A stretch of DNA of 64,000 nt from Spiroplasma poulsonii (GTDB lineage Bacteria > Bacillota_I > Bacilli_A > Mycoplasmatales > Mycoplasmataceae): NCBI RefSeq assembly GCF_009866525.1, contig NZ_CM020866.1, positions 1,229,407 through 1,293,406 on the forward strand, written 5' to 3'. A program made the position numbers and the translations under genes. Of this stretch, positions 11,559 to 23,293 are shown in pieces; positions within the stretch are counted from its first letter, which is position 1, and every line of letters begins with the position of its first letter. The notes under the pieces were generated by a model that worked only from the letters and a program-made list of their open reading frames with translations, was not told the origin of the DNA and made no database searches.

Positions 11559-12221
11559 TTAACGATGTGAAAACCAAACTGGAGTCACTAAATAAAAATG
11601 AACTATCATCCCATCATCAGTATTTCAATTATTTCCAATTAAACTTAATATTTCACTAGCAATCGCGATAATTGTACCATATGGTTTTTGTGACAGTCCA
11701 TCAGCAAAAATACTACTAGCATTGCCACCATTTGTTAATAAATTATAGACTTGATCACATCTTCATTTTGCAATGTGTAGTTTTCAATATCCAAACCAGT
11801 ATCACTTTGTTTCTTGCATAAAACCATTGTGTCAACCATATGCAATATTATTAAAAAAAGATGGTTCATCAGCATTAAACTTAAGGATACCTAACTGACT
11901 CATTAGTTCTAAATAAGCAAGATACTCATCACTTGTTAAAAACTGATAGACCGTTGGACTTCATAACGTTTGATTTAATTGTTGACGATTAATTTTAATT
12001 TTATTTTCTATTTTTTTAATTGCAGCTAATAAATTATTGTGCTGTTCAACACTAATTAAATTATCATCCTGCCCTATCTGTTGATCAGAAGTTATTTTAC
12101 TTGTTGGTAGGCTCATCCGTTGTTCTGTTTCTATTTTTTGTTTTAATAAACTATCATTTGTTATATTAATTGTTAAGGTTGTTAATGAAATGATAATAAA
12201 AATAATTAATAACTTTTTCAT
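11559..12221 (-). CDS. secreted protein of unknown function (220 aa)
   Basis: An N-terminal signal peptide (KKLLIIFIIISLTTLTINI) has no lipobox Cys, so the product is probably secreted or membrane-anchored. Residues 50-85 form a helical, Gln/Lys-rich stretch. The C-terminal half is rich in aromatic residues (ETKWYWFGYWKLHIAKWRC) and is preceded by YGWHNGF. It lies immediately upstream of the 242-residue membrane protein gene. I do not recognise the family. Confidence 0.55.
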
Positions 12222-12300
12222 TATTAAACGTCCCTTTTAGTGAACAATTAATAAACAATTATCATAATTTTTTCTTAATTTCATTGTAGCATAAAAAATA

Positions 12301-12327
12301 ATTCTTATTGAATTAACCAATAAGAAT
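12301..12327 (-). terminator. intrinsic terminator of the alpha/beta hydrolase gene
   Basis: The 10-bp stem ATTCTTATTG/CAATAAGAAT with a 7-base loop is followed on the minus strand by TATTTTTT, 13 bases after the hydrolase stop codon. Confidence 0.75.
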
Positions 12328-12339
12328 CATCATAATTTA

Positions 12340-13374
12340 TTAAACTATCAAATTTTTTTCTGAAAAATTTAAATCTCATTTCTTAGCAAACGCTAATGTT
12401 TTTTCTTTATATGCATTTTGATCAACAACAATAGCCCCTGTATGTTCTGCTTTATTAACTAAAAAGATTTCACTCTTCTGACTTTCTTGTTGTTGTAAAT
12501 AATACATCACCACTGAATTATGATATTTTACAAAACTATCTTTTGTCCCATGAATAAATAAAATTGGTAAATCTTTTAGGCGTTGATTTTCTTTTAATAA
12601 ATTCATATGTTTTAAATTTGTTTTTGAATGCTTACGAAAGTTACGGTTAATTCCTAACGATATTAATCATCATGGTAACTTAACATATTTTCGTAAAAAA
12701 GCACGAATTTGTTGTACTGGTTGTGAAAATGGACAATCAACAATTAATCAATCAATTTTATTTTCATAATAAAACTGATGGGCAAATCATAATGCTGTTG
12801 ATGCTCCCATACTAATCCCAAAGACACCAATCACACTTGGATTTTTATTTTGTTTTAATCATGTAATTAAAAAATTTAAAATAATTGAATTAGTAACACC
12901 TAAATCAGATTTATTACCATAAGTATTTCCGTGCGCGTAAGCATCAAATGTTAAGATGTTATATCCCGATTGATAAAAATGATAGATATTTCGTAACCCA
13001 ATATATTTATTTCGTTTAAAACCATGTAACCCAACAACTCATTTCGTTGAAGTTGGATGTTCTAACGTTAATGTACTAATTTTATTATTATTAAATTCAA
13101 TAAATGATTCTTGTAAATCATTTTCATTAATAACAAAATCTTTTAGTTTTTTCGCTTTAACATCAGCTTCTAACTGTTGTAAGGTATTTAATTCAACATT
13201 ATTTTGATCAATACCACTCCGTTTATATTCAAAAAGATATGGCACAAATACTTTTGAACAAATAAAGGATAGTAATAAAACAATTGGAAATAAGATAATT
13301 ACTAATAAAACTTTAAAAAAAGTGTAATTATATTGTCTTAGTTTTCGTAAACTTTTTTTGTAATTTGCCTCCAT
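12340..13374 (-). CDS. membrane-anchored alpha/beta hydrolase (344 aa)
   Basis: An N-terminal transmembrane anchor (VLLVIILFPIVLLLSFIC) precedes an alpha/beta-hydrolase domain. The oxyanion strand VVGLHGFKRNK, nucleophile elbow GISMGAS (GxSxG), acid HGTKDSF and His AEHTGA are all visible, so the triad is complete. The lid region has PFSQPVQQIRAFLRK. A paralogue with the same architecture lies at 53628-54689, sharing the PWWLIS and NLLK...RLKD segments. The family includes lysophospholipase and carboxylesterase-like enzymes of mollicutes; the natural substrate is unknown. The frame is intact. Confidence 0.85.
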
Positions 13375-13446
13375 AGTTTCACCACCAATTTGTTATTTAA
13401 TATATAATTATTAATTATACAACAAAAAGAGAGAAAATCTTAACTA

Positions 13447-13494
13447 AATTAAATAGATTAATTAAATGAATTTACATTATTTAATTAATCTATT
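13447..13494. other. long hairpin over the stop codon of the nucleotidyltransferase-like gene
   Basis: Arms of 17 bp (AAATAGATTAATTAAAT and its complement) flank a 10-base loop. The distal arm contains the stop codon at 13490-13492. The sequence after the stem on the minus strand (AATTTAGTTA) is not a T run, so this may stabilise the mRNA end rather than terminate efficiently. Confidence 0.45.
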
Positions 13495-14314
13495 TAACAT
13501 ATTCTTGTTCTTTTCTTCTAAGATACTCTTCAATATCAAGTTCTTTTTTATATTCTAACTTTTTATTATAAAGTTTATATCACTCTTGTACATATTCATC
13601 GACATGAATCAAATAAGAAATATAGTTTTTACACGTTTTTCTATCATTTGCCTTATTTTTTAATTTAAAAGAAAAACCTTCTTTATTTTGATAAATTTTA
13701 GTATTTAAATGATACATATCTCAAAATTTTTTTGATATAAAAAACAACATTTTATGAAATTGAGATACTTCTAATAAGTCATCGAAGTTTTTTTCTTCTT
13801 CTAAAATATCTAAGATGATTGCTTGTAGTGGTATATTTAAAATCTTTGCAACTTTATTAATAATGTTCCTAATTATATATACAAATTTAAAGAAATTTGT
13901 ATTCTTATACGTATTATTTATTTTATTAAATAACTTTTCATCATATGTCTCTTCTAAATTATCATAATTTTTAAAAACATAATCACAATCTTTAATTGAA
14001 AATATCGGAACAATATCAACTTTAATTTGATTTTTTCCCGTAATTTGTATTGACCTATTGTTATCTTTTACTTCCTTGCCTTTTCCAACACTTTCTTCTA
14101 AAAAATTAAAAATATCTGTTTTTATTTTTTTAAATTTTTCAAGATTTAATTCATTTTCAAAATATTTTATTGAAATATCTAAATCATTGTCTTTTAATTT
14201 TCTTTCAAAATAAACAGTTTTTGTTTTTACTGAACCTTTTAAGGCTATTTGACTTTTAAAAATAAAATTATTTTTAGTTAAAATAAATTTAACATCCTCA
14301 AATTTTTCTAACAT
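13490..14314 (-). CDS. CD-NTase/OAS-like nucleotidyltransferase (274 aa)
   Basis: The polymerase-beta-type nucleotidyltransferase core is visible: GS at residues 27-28 (LKGSVKTKT), two acidic residues in DNDLDIS (D44 and D46), and a third in KVDIVPIF (D100). The GS...DxD...VD(I/V)VP spacing matches the oligoadenylate-synthase and CD-NTase branch more than antibiotic or tRNA nucleotidyltransferases. The rest is Lys/Asn-rich and helical (NIINKVAKILNIPLQAI). At 274 residues it is slightly shorter than typical CBASS cyclases. No obvious CBASS effector or Cap2/Cap3 gene lies beside it; the downstream gene is an anchored hydrolase that has a paralogue elsewhere. The role in defence is therefore an inference. 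Confidence 0.6.
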
Positions 14315-14656
14315 TTTTTTATACTTAAAATTAAAATTATTCTTTTTTTTTAAGTTCTTTATATAACCATAGATATGTCATAAATTTATTCTCCATCTAT
14401 TTTTGACATTTATCCTTTATATGAAGAAATGTTCCTTAAATTAATGTAGAATTTCCATAGTCTTTAATTTAATATTATCATTTATTTTTTAAATAATGTT
14501 TTTATCCTAATTATTTTTAAAAGGCATTATAATCAAACTAAATAACCTTACCAAAAATTATCAAAAAATAATTTTAATTAAAATATTTATTAATAATTTT
14601 TAACACATTATTTGTAAATATGTTATTTAATACTTATAAAAGGAAGGAATTTATTT
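14315..14656. other. divergent intergenic region
   Basis: About 340 bases separate the divergent nucleotidyltransferase-like and glycerophosphodiesterase genes. No open frame or hairpin of note was seen. It should carry both promoters. An AGGAAGGAA ribosome-binding site precedes the phosphodiesterase ATG. Confidence 0.4.
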
Positions 14657-14685
14657 ATGTTAATTGCACATCAAGGTTTTCGTAG

Positions 14686-14695
14686 CCCCCCCCCC
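14686..14695 (+). repeat. C10 homopolymer tract in the phosphodiesterase start region
   Basis: Ten consecutive C residues encode Pro-Pro-Pro in an otherwise very AT-rich gene, ten codons after the start. Such tracts slip easily in mollicutes and can switch a gene on and off. Here the frame is open across the tract at its current length. Confidence 0.8.
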
Positions 14696-14725
14696 GCCGG
14701 AGAAAATCGTATGGTTGATTTTATT

Positions 14726-15792
14726 AGACTTCTTGCATTACTTGTTAAAAAATTGCAAATATTTGTAAAAAAGATACTAATAGAAAAATATAATTTTAAT
14801 TAATTATGTTTTTTATTTAAAAATTTAATATTTTTCCACAATGAAAAATTAATTTATTATTTAAATTATTTAATTTTAAATAAATATTTTATGTTAAATA
14901 TAATAATTGTAAATTATAAATTGAGGCAATTAAATTAAATCTTAAACCAAATCTTTTTCTTCGATTACGATATTTTTCTGTAATAATTTTAAATTTTTTA
15001 AGAATAGCAAAAATATTTTCAATAATAATTCTCATTTTTGAAACTAGTCTATTATATTGCTTTTGTTCTTTGTTTAAAGGGTTTTTCTTTGTTTTCTTTG
15101 TAGGTATTAGAACATTATTGTGATTTTTTTGTATTCCTTGATAACCACTATCAACTATTAATTTGGTATTTTTTAAAATTGGGATTTTTGATTCTTTAAA
15201 TAAAGCATAATCATGTTTTTTTCCGAGCGAAAAACTTGTTGCAATAATTTTTTTGGTTTCTTGTTCGATAATTACTTGTGTTTTGATCGTGTGTTTTTTC
15301 TTTTTACCAGAATAAGATTGTTTTTGTCTTTTTTTGGGCGTTGGATTGGAGTTTCGGTAGCATCAATAATAATAGTTTTATCATTAAAATAATCATTTAT
15401 TAGTGCTTTTTTACCAGCAAGTTGTTGAAAATCAGAGTTTTTAATTAAAATATCTTCAATTCACTTAATATTACGATAACAATTAGCCTCACTAATATCA
15501 AAACTTTTACCAAGATGAAAATAAGTCTGATATTCTCGTCAATATAATAAAGTCATCAATAATCTATTTTCTAATGATAATTTATTAGTTTTACCACCTT
15601 TTTTAAATTTTTCTATTTCAGCAACTTTTAAAATATCTAACATTTTATTAAAAGTGAATTTTTTTATTCCTGTTAATCTTAACCATTCTCTATCATTAAG
15701 AGTATTAAATTTATTATTGTTCATATTTTTATGTCCTCATAAATTATATTTTATAATAATATTTTAATAAAAAAGGGTATCGCAAGAAGTCT
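14726..15792 (-). mobile_element. IS5-family element, copy C, in the phosphodiesterase gene
   Basis: This is a complete 1067-bp copy with AGACTTCTTGC ends and an ATT duplication at 14723-14725 and 15793-15795. Both transposase frames are open. Confidence 0.95.
14889..15724 (-). CDS. IS5-family transposase with -1 frameshift (copy C)
   Basis: The sequence is the same as copy B apart from scattered substitutions, for example Ser23 to Phe in the N-terminal helix (IKKFTFNKML). The A7 slip site is kept at 15329-15335. The first frame stops at 15272 and the second ends at 14889. The DDE residues are conserved, so the copy may be active. Confidence 0.85.
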
Positions 15793-16840
15793 ATTAATGC
15801 ATTAGAAACTTTTCCTGGAGTTGAATTTGATATTCGAATGACTAAAAATCATCAAATTATTATTTTTTATGACCATAATTTTAAAAGAATTGGGAATGTT
15901 AATAAAACTGTTCGCCATTTTACTTATCAAGAAATTAAAGAGCTTGATTTTTTTAAAAAAAATCCCGAATTTTTACCACCCTTATTGATTGATGATTTTA
16001 CTAACAAAATTGCTAAGCAATACCAAGTAATTAATGTTGAAATCAAACCAGATCGTTATAATGAACAAGAATTTACTTTGATTAAACAAGAATTGTTATT
16101 ACTACAAACAAAAACAAATGCTGAAATTATTGTTTCTTCATTTGGCCATGACGCTTTAAAATTTATTAGTAATTTAAATAACCCTTTTAAAAAAGGTTAT
16201 TTAATTGAGAGTTTAAAAGATATTGATCAAACTTTAATTAACAAATTTGATTATTTACATCCGTCAATTGCAACAGCCAAGCAAAAAAAGAATGTTGCTA
16301 TTATTAAAAATCTTAATTTACCATTAAATATCTGAACTTTTAAAAATGAAAAAGATCTTAAAATTATTAATAATTTATATCCCCAAGATTTTGTCCATAG
16401 TTATATTAGTGACATTGCAACCTTAAATCCGACCTTAAAATAATATTTTTATTTTGAAAGGAAACAAAATGGAAACATCAGAACAACAGAAAAAAATTAG
16501 TAGCAAAACAATATGAATTATTGCTATTTTAGCACTAGCTGATGTCTTAGTAATGGCTATCCAATTCTACTTAAAAAACGTTATTTCTTCTGTCAAAATT
16601 TCAGAAGGATTGGGAATTAGCGCCTCGCAGTTTTCCCAAGTCAATGCTATTTATGAATATGTAGCATTATTAAGTTATTTTCTGGGCGGTTATTTTGCCG
16701 ATCGCTTTAATTTAAAAAAGTTAACCCTAATTGGGTTAACTGGAATTGGGATTGTCAGTATTTGATATGGCTTAATTCCTTTTATTACTAGTGGAAAAAT
16801 TATTCAAGTTTATGTTATTTTTTCCTTATGAAGTTTTATT

Positions 16841-17907
16841 AGACTTCTTGCGATACCCTTTTTTATTAAAATATTATTATAAAATATAATTTATGAGGAC
16901 ATAAAAATATTAACAATAATAAATTTAATACTCTTAATGATAGAGAATGGTTAAGATTAACAGGAATAAAAAAATCCACTTTTAATAAAATGTTAGATAT
17001 TTTAAAAGTTGCTGAAATAGAAAAATTTAAAAAAGGTGGTAAAACTAATAAATTATCATTAGAAAATAGATTATTGATGACTTTATTATATTGACGAGAA
17101 TATCAGACTTATTTTCATCTTGGTAAAAGTTTTGATATTAGTGAGGCTAATTGTTATCGTAATATTAAGTGAATTGAAGATATTTTAATTAAAAACTCTG
17201 ATTTTCAACAACTTGCTGGTAAAAAAGCACTAATAAATGATTATTTTAATGATAAAACTATTATTATTGATGCTACCGAAACTCCAATCCAACGCCCAAA
17301 AAAAGACAAAAACAATCTTATTCTGGTAAAAAGAAAAAACACACGATCAAAACACAAGTAATTATCGAACAAGAAACCAAAAAAATTATTGCAACAAGTT
17401 TTTCGCTCGGAAAAAAACATGATTATGCTTTATTTAAAGAATCAAAAATCCCAATTTTAAAAAATACCAAATTAATAGTTGATAGTGGTTATCAAGGAAT
17501 ACAAAAAAATCACAATAATGTTCTAATACCTACAAAGAAAACAAAGAAAAACCCTTTAAACAAAGAACAAAAGCAATATAATAGACTAGTTTCAAAAATG
17601 AGAATTATTATTGAAAATATTTTTGCTATTCTTAAAAAATTTAAAATTATTACAGAAAAATATCGTAATCGAAGAAAAAGATTTGGTTTAAGATTTAATT
17701 TAATTGCCTCAATTTATAATTTACAATTATTATATTTAACATAAAATATTTATTTAAAATTAAATAATTTAAATAATAAATTAATTTTTCGTTGTGGAAA
17801 AATATTAAATTTTTAAATAAAAAACATAATTAATTAAAATTATATTTTTCTATTAGTATCTTTTTTACAAATATTTGCAATTTTTTAACAAGTAATGCAA
17901 GAAGTCT
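16841..17907 (+). mobile_element. IS5-family element, copy D, in the MFS gene
   Basis: A 1067-bp copy with AGACTTCTTGC ends and an ATT duplication at 16838-16840 and 17908-17910. Confidence 0.95.
16909..17744 (+). pseudogene. IS5-family transposase with mutated start codon (copy D)
   Basis: The body is the same as copy B, but the ATG used by all other copies reads ATT at 16909-16911. Code 4 organisms occasionally start at ATT, so residual expression cannot be excluded. The A7 slip site and both frames are otherwise intact. Confidence 0.8.
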
Positions 17908-18921
17908 ATTACTTGCTTTATTTTTTTGAAGTGCGCTATGGAAATTGTTATAAGAACAAGGAACTCCTGCTCAAAACGGTAAACTAAATGGAATTAATGG
18001 TAGTTTAAATGGGTTGATTGGAACAGTTATAATTGCAATCGCTTATTTAGTCTTTTGATTGTTTGAAAATGTTTGAACAGAGTCATTAGGAAACTGAGCT
18101 TTTAGTACTCTTGTCTTTATTTTTTCGGGTTTAATTTTTATTAATTGTATTTTATTATGAAAATTTGTTCCTAATATAAATCATAATTCTAATCAAAATA
18201 ATAATTTTGATATTAAAGAATTAGGTAAAACATTAAAAAATTTTAAATTATGAATTGTTACTTTATTAATTATGGGAGTTTATATGTATCAATCTGGTTT
18301 AAGTATTTTTGTAACTTTTATGCAAGATGCCTTAAAAATTCTACCAATTATTGTCGTTGTTGTAGGAATTTTACGAACATATTTCTTCCGGTTTTTATTT
18401 AATGCCCCTGCTGGTAAATTAGCTGATCGTACCCAAAAATATATTTTATTTATTGTAATTGGTTTAAGTTTAGCATCCTTAATTACTATTACTGCGATTA
18501 GTTTACCTGGTTATAATGAAACGTCATTTGAATCATTATCATCAACTTGAAAAATTGTTATTCAAACTTTAATTGTTATTTTATATTTAACATTAGGAAT
18601 TATTTGTTGATCATTAGTTACCAACCGTTGAGCAACAATTTATGAAATTAATATTAGTCAAAAAGAATATGCTGCCTCTGTTGGGTTAATCTCATTTATT
18701 GCTTTTTCACCAGATGCCTGATTTTGACAAATTGATTCAATTTTATTAAAACATTATGGAACTGAAACGGGTTATCTAACTAATAAATTAGCAAACCAAA
18801 TTAGTTTAACAATTATTACAGGAATTGGCCTTTTTGCCTCTCTCGCAGGTGTTCTATTATTATTGGTTCTAAAAAAAGAGAAGCGACAAAAACAACAACT
18901 TGTTACCCTTGAATTTTTAAA

Positions 18922-18957
18922 AAAAAGAACTGTCAACGACAACAGTTCTTTTTTTTA
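18922..18957 (+). terminator. intrinsic terminator overlapping the MFS stop codon
   Basis: The stem AAAGAACTGT/ACAGTTCTTT is closed by a short loop and followed by a T run that contains the start of the TAA stop. Confidence 0.8.
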
Positions 18958-18972
18958 AAATAACATTTAATT

Positions 18973-20725
18973 TTATTCTGTTTTGTCAGGTTCTTGTAAA
19001 TCCCCTTCAGCCTGATAAGCTTCCTGGCGAATATGTTTAGCATCCTGATAATTTGGATTATCTTTAGATTGATAAATTTTTTGATTTCGAACTAAATAAC
19101 GATCTAATTCAGTTTGAATTTCCTTCACAACATAATTTCAATCATCTGTTACCGTAAAGGAAGCATCTAAAGTCGCTTGTAATTGTGGATTGGTTTTTAA
19201 TCGTGCTTGATATTTTTTTTCAATAGTATGTGTAATACCAAATAACAGCAAAACTAATCATTCCGACAATATAAGCAATTTCTAATGTATTTGATACAAT
19301 CGTTGCAATTCCTTTTGAAGCACCTGTATTTAACTAATTAATTGCAGTATGATATGAGCGTCCTAAGTCAACAAAGAATTGCACAAATTGTCAAATTAAG
19401 AAAATTAATACTAATGATCAAGCAATCATTTTTCAAACCTTTACCCGCATTTTTTTCGTAAATCCTAACTTTAAAGCAACCATTATCACAAACGAATAAA
19501 TAATAGTCATAATTAATGATGCTTCCCCAGTAATAGCAGCATACGAGAAGACAGCATTGCCACCCGTTGCACCTTGAATAATATCAGGAATAAATAATCA
19601 AATCATTGCAAAGATAAAAGTAATAATTAAGTTTAAAAACGAAGCTTTAAAAGGAATTCCATTTTTATTTAATTCTTTATATTTACTTGGCATTAACCCT
19701 TCCACGGCAAATGGTTCTAAAATCGCTCCTGAATATAACGCATTTTACATTCCCGCATTTGCTTTTAGCGAAATAGTACAAATTAACATAATAATAATAA
19801 TAATAATAACACCAGCATAATAAATTCACTGTCCAACATGATTACCTAATAACCGGAAAATTTGTAAATTTGGATTATTAGTAAATGCGCCCGCAACTGC
19901 TCCTAACATTAAGATGGTAACAACAACATAAAAGATAATTGCTAATGTCATTGTTCAAATAATACTACGACCAATATTGCGTTCTGGATTACAAACATTT
20001 TTTCCAATTGTGGCATATGTTTCAAACCCTAAAAAGAAAAAGAAACACGAGGTAAAAGCAATTGAAAAATTAGTTGGATTTAAGGTGGTGTACTTTGGAC
20101 TAGCATTAACATCTCACGCAGAAGTTCCATTAATAATAAATAAGGCAATCAACGCAATAATCAATAATCCTGTTGAACCTCATTTAATATAACTAGAAGC
20201 ATTTAAATAACGTTTCAATAAACGCATTCCTAAGAATAATGTAAATGACACTAACATATAAATAGCAATTCCAATTGCATCTCAAATTAAGTTTGCTCAA
20301 TTGCCTAAAATATCTTTTGTATCAAGAAATGTTCCTGAACCAACAAAATTTAAACGAATCATTGAAACAATTTGTGATGTAACAATAATTGGTAATGTCG
20401 TATATTGTAAGAATGAAATTAATCATCCTCAAAATTTTCCAAAATTTGTTCGAACATAAATATAACTAGCACCATTCCCAGCGGGGTGTACTTGTGATAA
20501 CTTATTAAATGCTCACGCACAAGTTCCGGCCACTAACCACTCCACTAAGAAGATTCAAATCATATGCATCCCTAAAAACTGCCCCGTTTTATCAACTTCT
20601 GAAAACATCATTGTTGCATAAACTGAAGTAAAAGCAATCCCACAAGTATAATTAAATCCTAATCAAACTAATTCTGGCAAACTAAACTTCTTGCTCTGAG
20701 CAGTCGTTTTCTTTTGTTCTTTCAT
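18973..20725 (-). pseudogene. APC-family amino acid permease, decayed
   Basis: It encodes an APC-type permease starting KKFSLPELVWLGFNYTCG. The helix GNGASYIYVRTNFGKFWGW and the segment SCFFFFLGFETYATIGKNV, with the conserved G-x-E of helix 6, support the family. There are two in-frame stops, TAA at 19745-19747 (codon 327) and TAG at 19334-19336 (codon 464), plus a frameshift near 19245. The terminal frame then encodes a charged tail rich in Gln and Asp. The convergent MFS gene ends 15 bases away. The N-terminus matches the truncated permease at the window start. Confidence 0.8.
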
Positions 20726-20876
20726 TTTTTATGGCCTCTTTTCTAATTTTTTTTAAATCTAAAAATATCATATCGTTTTTTCAAATATTTTTAATAAAGT
20801 CAATAATTTTTTTAATTATAACAAATAACTTGTTAATGTTTACTTAGTAACTAACAAATTATTTTCAAAATAAATG

Positions 20877-22070
20877 TTATTTAGCTAACTTTTTCTGTGC
20901 CTTTCTTGTTTTTTTCAATTGGCGTAAATTATGTGCTTCTACTAATGTAATGTCCGTTACTTTCTCATGTCCATTGAAAATAATTAAGGCTGTAATTAAA
21001 CAGAAGATTGGTCCAACAACTCAAATTCATGTAAAGAACATCAATGCAATCATTAATAATGCGCCAGCAATTCGTGCACCAATTTTACCACGTAATGCAA
21101 AAACAAAACAAGTAATAAATCCAATTAAAGCTAAGAAGGAAATAAAAATAAAGGCAATTAAGACATGATCATCAATTTGATATTGTTTTATAATTTGAAT
21201 ACTTCTTCTATCATCCACAATTTCATGCAGCGAAGCAGAAATAACATAAAGAATATTGATTCCAATGTTAAAAGTTAACACAATAATACCAATAATAAAA
21301 CCAGTGATTGTGACCTTATTAGTGTACATCACATATTGAATTGGTACAATTTTAACATTCTTATTACGATAGTAACGGAAGTACAATAAGTTATTAATAA
21401 AAATATAAAAGTATTGTAATGACACGGCAACAACACAAATGACAACCAACGCGGTGGCAACCATAATATCCCCACCAGGCTGGAAGTAATTTAAGAAAAA
21501 GTATGGAAATAATGTACTCGGATCTTTACCATCTAAATGACGATAAGTCCCTCGTAAAAGAATAATTGTTAAATACAACACCATATATAACATAATTAAT
21601 CATAAATATTTTTTATGGTGATCTTCATAATAGTAATAATGGTCACCTGATGTTAAAACATAACTAGTAATCATTGTTACTGGCATAATTAAGTGTAAAA
21701 TAATTGTTGCAACCCAATGATAAGGACGATACTGATGCGCTTGATCTTTTTGACCAACAATTCCAATCCAAAAAACTAACATTGTAATAGTGATGTATGT
21801 TGTAACTGCTAATTGAATAATATAATGCGGCTTTGTATTTTTAAATTTTGATTCAAATAAATATAAGAAAAAATATAAGGCGACAATATAGTTTGTTTGC
21901 GTTGTAAAAAATGAATAATAATTTGAAACCCGTTCTCCGTAACCCAAATGGGCAAATTTTGGTTGTGGATAATAAATTGCCATTATTAAATCAAGTAATA
22001 GAAATAAACTCAGTAAAATTAGCGTAGCTAAACGTAAATAAAAATGTACCCGAGGATTCCATTTAAACAT
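20877..22070 (-). CDS. Pr6Pr-like integral membrane protein (397 aa)
   Basis: One open frame runs from ATG 22070, with about ten hydrophobic segments. The segment YYSFFTTQTNYIVALYFFLY followed later by ILHLIMPVTMITSYVL resembles the Pr6Pr family of bacterial membrane proteins, whose biochemical role is unknown. The middle loop contains LLRGTYRHLDGKDPSTLFPY and the C-terminus is very basic (RQLKKTRKAQKKLAK). No lesion is present, in contrast to its neighbour. AGGAG precedes the start by about 7 bases. Confidence 0.65.
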
Positions 22071-22241
22071 ACCAAAACTCCTTCACAGTCAATATAATAC
22101 TTATATTCTAGCCTTTTTTGCCCTAAATCACAAGTAAATATAACGAAAAAGATTAGGAAATAATATTAAATCTTAATAAAAAGACTTTCTATGTTTAGAA
22201 AAAGTGATAAAATTATATTCAAATAAAGAGGGGGATTTAAA

Positions 22242-23075
22242 ATGTTTAATTTTAACAATGAAAAATTAAACCAGTTAATTGTGAGTTATATAAATTACAA
22301 CATTGACCCTAAGCATGATAATGATTTGCAAATAACAAAGTTTGATAACAGTAATTTATTTTACCAAATTGATACGCGCAAACTAAAAGATAGCACTAAT
22401 GGGGTTGTTAGTTTTCATTTAACAACATCAGAACAATTCGCAAAAGCTGGTGAAATTATTGATGAATTTTATTCAGAAAAAACACCCTTCATCTGATGTA
22501 CCATTACAATTGATAATACTCAGGGTGAACGATCATTTTTTAAAAAAAGCGGATTAAATCATTGGCGAACTGGGAACGGAATGTTATTAGATCTCACAAC
22601 CTTTTCCACAACAGTTGAATTATCAGAAAATGAAAAATTTATTACTGCAACAGATCTAAAAACTTTAAAAGAAATTAATGATACGAAACTTACCAGTGCT
22701 AATAATCTTAAGATTGTTAATGACAATGAATTACCGTTAAAAGATTTACCAACACCAACAAGTACTGCTGCTTTGGACCAAACTTGTAATCTTTGTTATG
22801 TTGCAACATTAACAAAAGATGATGTTCCAATAGTAACTGGTATTATTTATTTTGAAGCAGCACTTGCTGTGATTGGTGAAATTATTAGTTATGATAACGA
22901 ACACCCTAATGATGAGAAAAAAATGTTAAACCATTTATTAAATCAAGCCCAAAAAGCAAAATATCAAAGTGTAGGAATGGTTGCTCCAATTGATAAAGTG
23001 CCCCTATACCAAGAACTAGGTTTTAAGCCACAAGATTTATATTTCAACACTTATGTTATGCATTATTCAAAATAA
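22242..23075 (+). CDS. GNAT-like N-acetyltransferase domain protein (277 aa)
   Basis: An AGAGGGGGATTTAAA ribosome-binding site precedes ATG 22242. The N-terminal half is an unusual domain (EQFAKAGEIIDEFYSEKTPF, then FFKKSGLNHWRTGNGMLLDL). The C-terminal 120 residues have a GNAT pattern: VTGIIYFEAALAVIGEIISY, then LLNQAQKAKYQSVGMVAPID and a final YQELGFKPQDLY, the typical 'aromatic-x-x-x-GF' acceptor-side strand. Two-domain GNATs of this kind act on small molecules or peptides; the substrate is unknown. The frame is intact and stands alone. Confidence 0.65.
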
Positions 23076-23089
23076 TGCATTTTTTTATG
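23057..23089 (+). terminator. intrinsic terminator after the acetyltransferase
   Basis: The stem ATGCATTATT/AATAATGCAT overlaps the stop codon and is followed by TTTTTT. Confidence 0.8.
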
Positions 23090-23263
23090 TAAATAAATAA
23101 AATTAATACTGTCGAATAATCTATTTATTACTCATCTTAATTATTTTTTAATGTCCTTTTTCGATCTTGTTTTGTTAACTTTACCATAATAAAAACCTTT
23201 CTTTAAAAAAGAAAGTAATTTTCTGAAGCAAAAAAGGTTTCAGTAATAAAGGTTAAATAAATA

Positions 23264-23293
23264 AGGGTTTACTGGTAAAAACCAGTAAACCCT
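23264..23293 (-). terminator. intrinsic terminator of the ABC permease gene
   Basis: A perfect 13-bp stem (AGGGTTTACTGGT/ACCAGTAAACCCT) has a loop of 4 bases and is followed on the minus strand by TATTTATTTAA. The permease stop codon lies in the upstream arm. Confidence 0.75.

Larger units (their letters stand above)
14657..16443 (+). pseudogene. glycerophosphodiester phosphodiesterase-like gene split by IS5 copy C
   Basis: Removing the element and one ATT copy restores a 238-residue frame starting LIAHQGFR and continuing VEFDIRMTKNHQII and VINVEIKPD, the GDPD barrel signature. Besides the insertion after codon 23, key positions differ from the family. The HRG motif reads HQG, PENT reads GENR, and the catalytic HD strand reads FYDH. 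Enzymatic activity was therefore probably lost or altered, perhaps after disruption. In the enzyme's normal role it releases glycerol 3-phosphate from deacylated phospholipids. A C10 tract sits in codons 11-13. The MFS gene 25 bases downstream suggests a former two-gene operon for glycerophosphodiester uptake and cleavage. Confidence 0.8.
16469..18958 (+). pseudogene. MFS transporter split by IS5 copy D and otherwise broken
   Basis: The N-terminal part (codons 1-124) has MFS helices and the loop GGYFADRFNLKK, the cytoplasmic motif between helices 2 and 3. The C-terminal part starts after the element and includes APAGKLADRTQKY. Lesions are the insertion at 16841, one extra T in the run near 17928, and an in-frame TAA at 17951-17953. 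Sequence after that is open to 18958. Placed directly after a glycerophosphodiesterase, it was probably a glycerophosphodiester or sugar-phosphate permease; this is inference from position. The last codons overlap an intrinsic terminator. Confidence 0.8.

Noticed and set aside
12340..14314. Hydrolase plus nucleotidyltransferase as a complete CBASS operon
   Set aside because: A hairpin separates them, the hydrolase has a paralogue in a permease operon, and no further CBASS gene is nearby. Only the single-gene CD-NTase suggestion is kept.
20950..21168. Plus-strand frame of 72 codons
   Set aside because: It is a shadow of the intact membrane protein gene on the minus strand; it has no ribosome-binding site and an unlikely composition.
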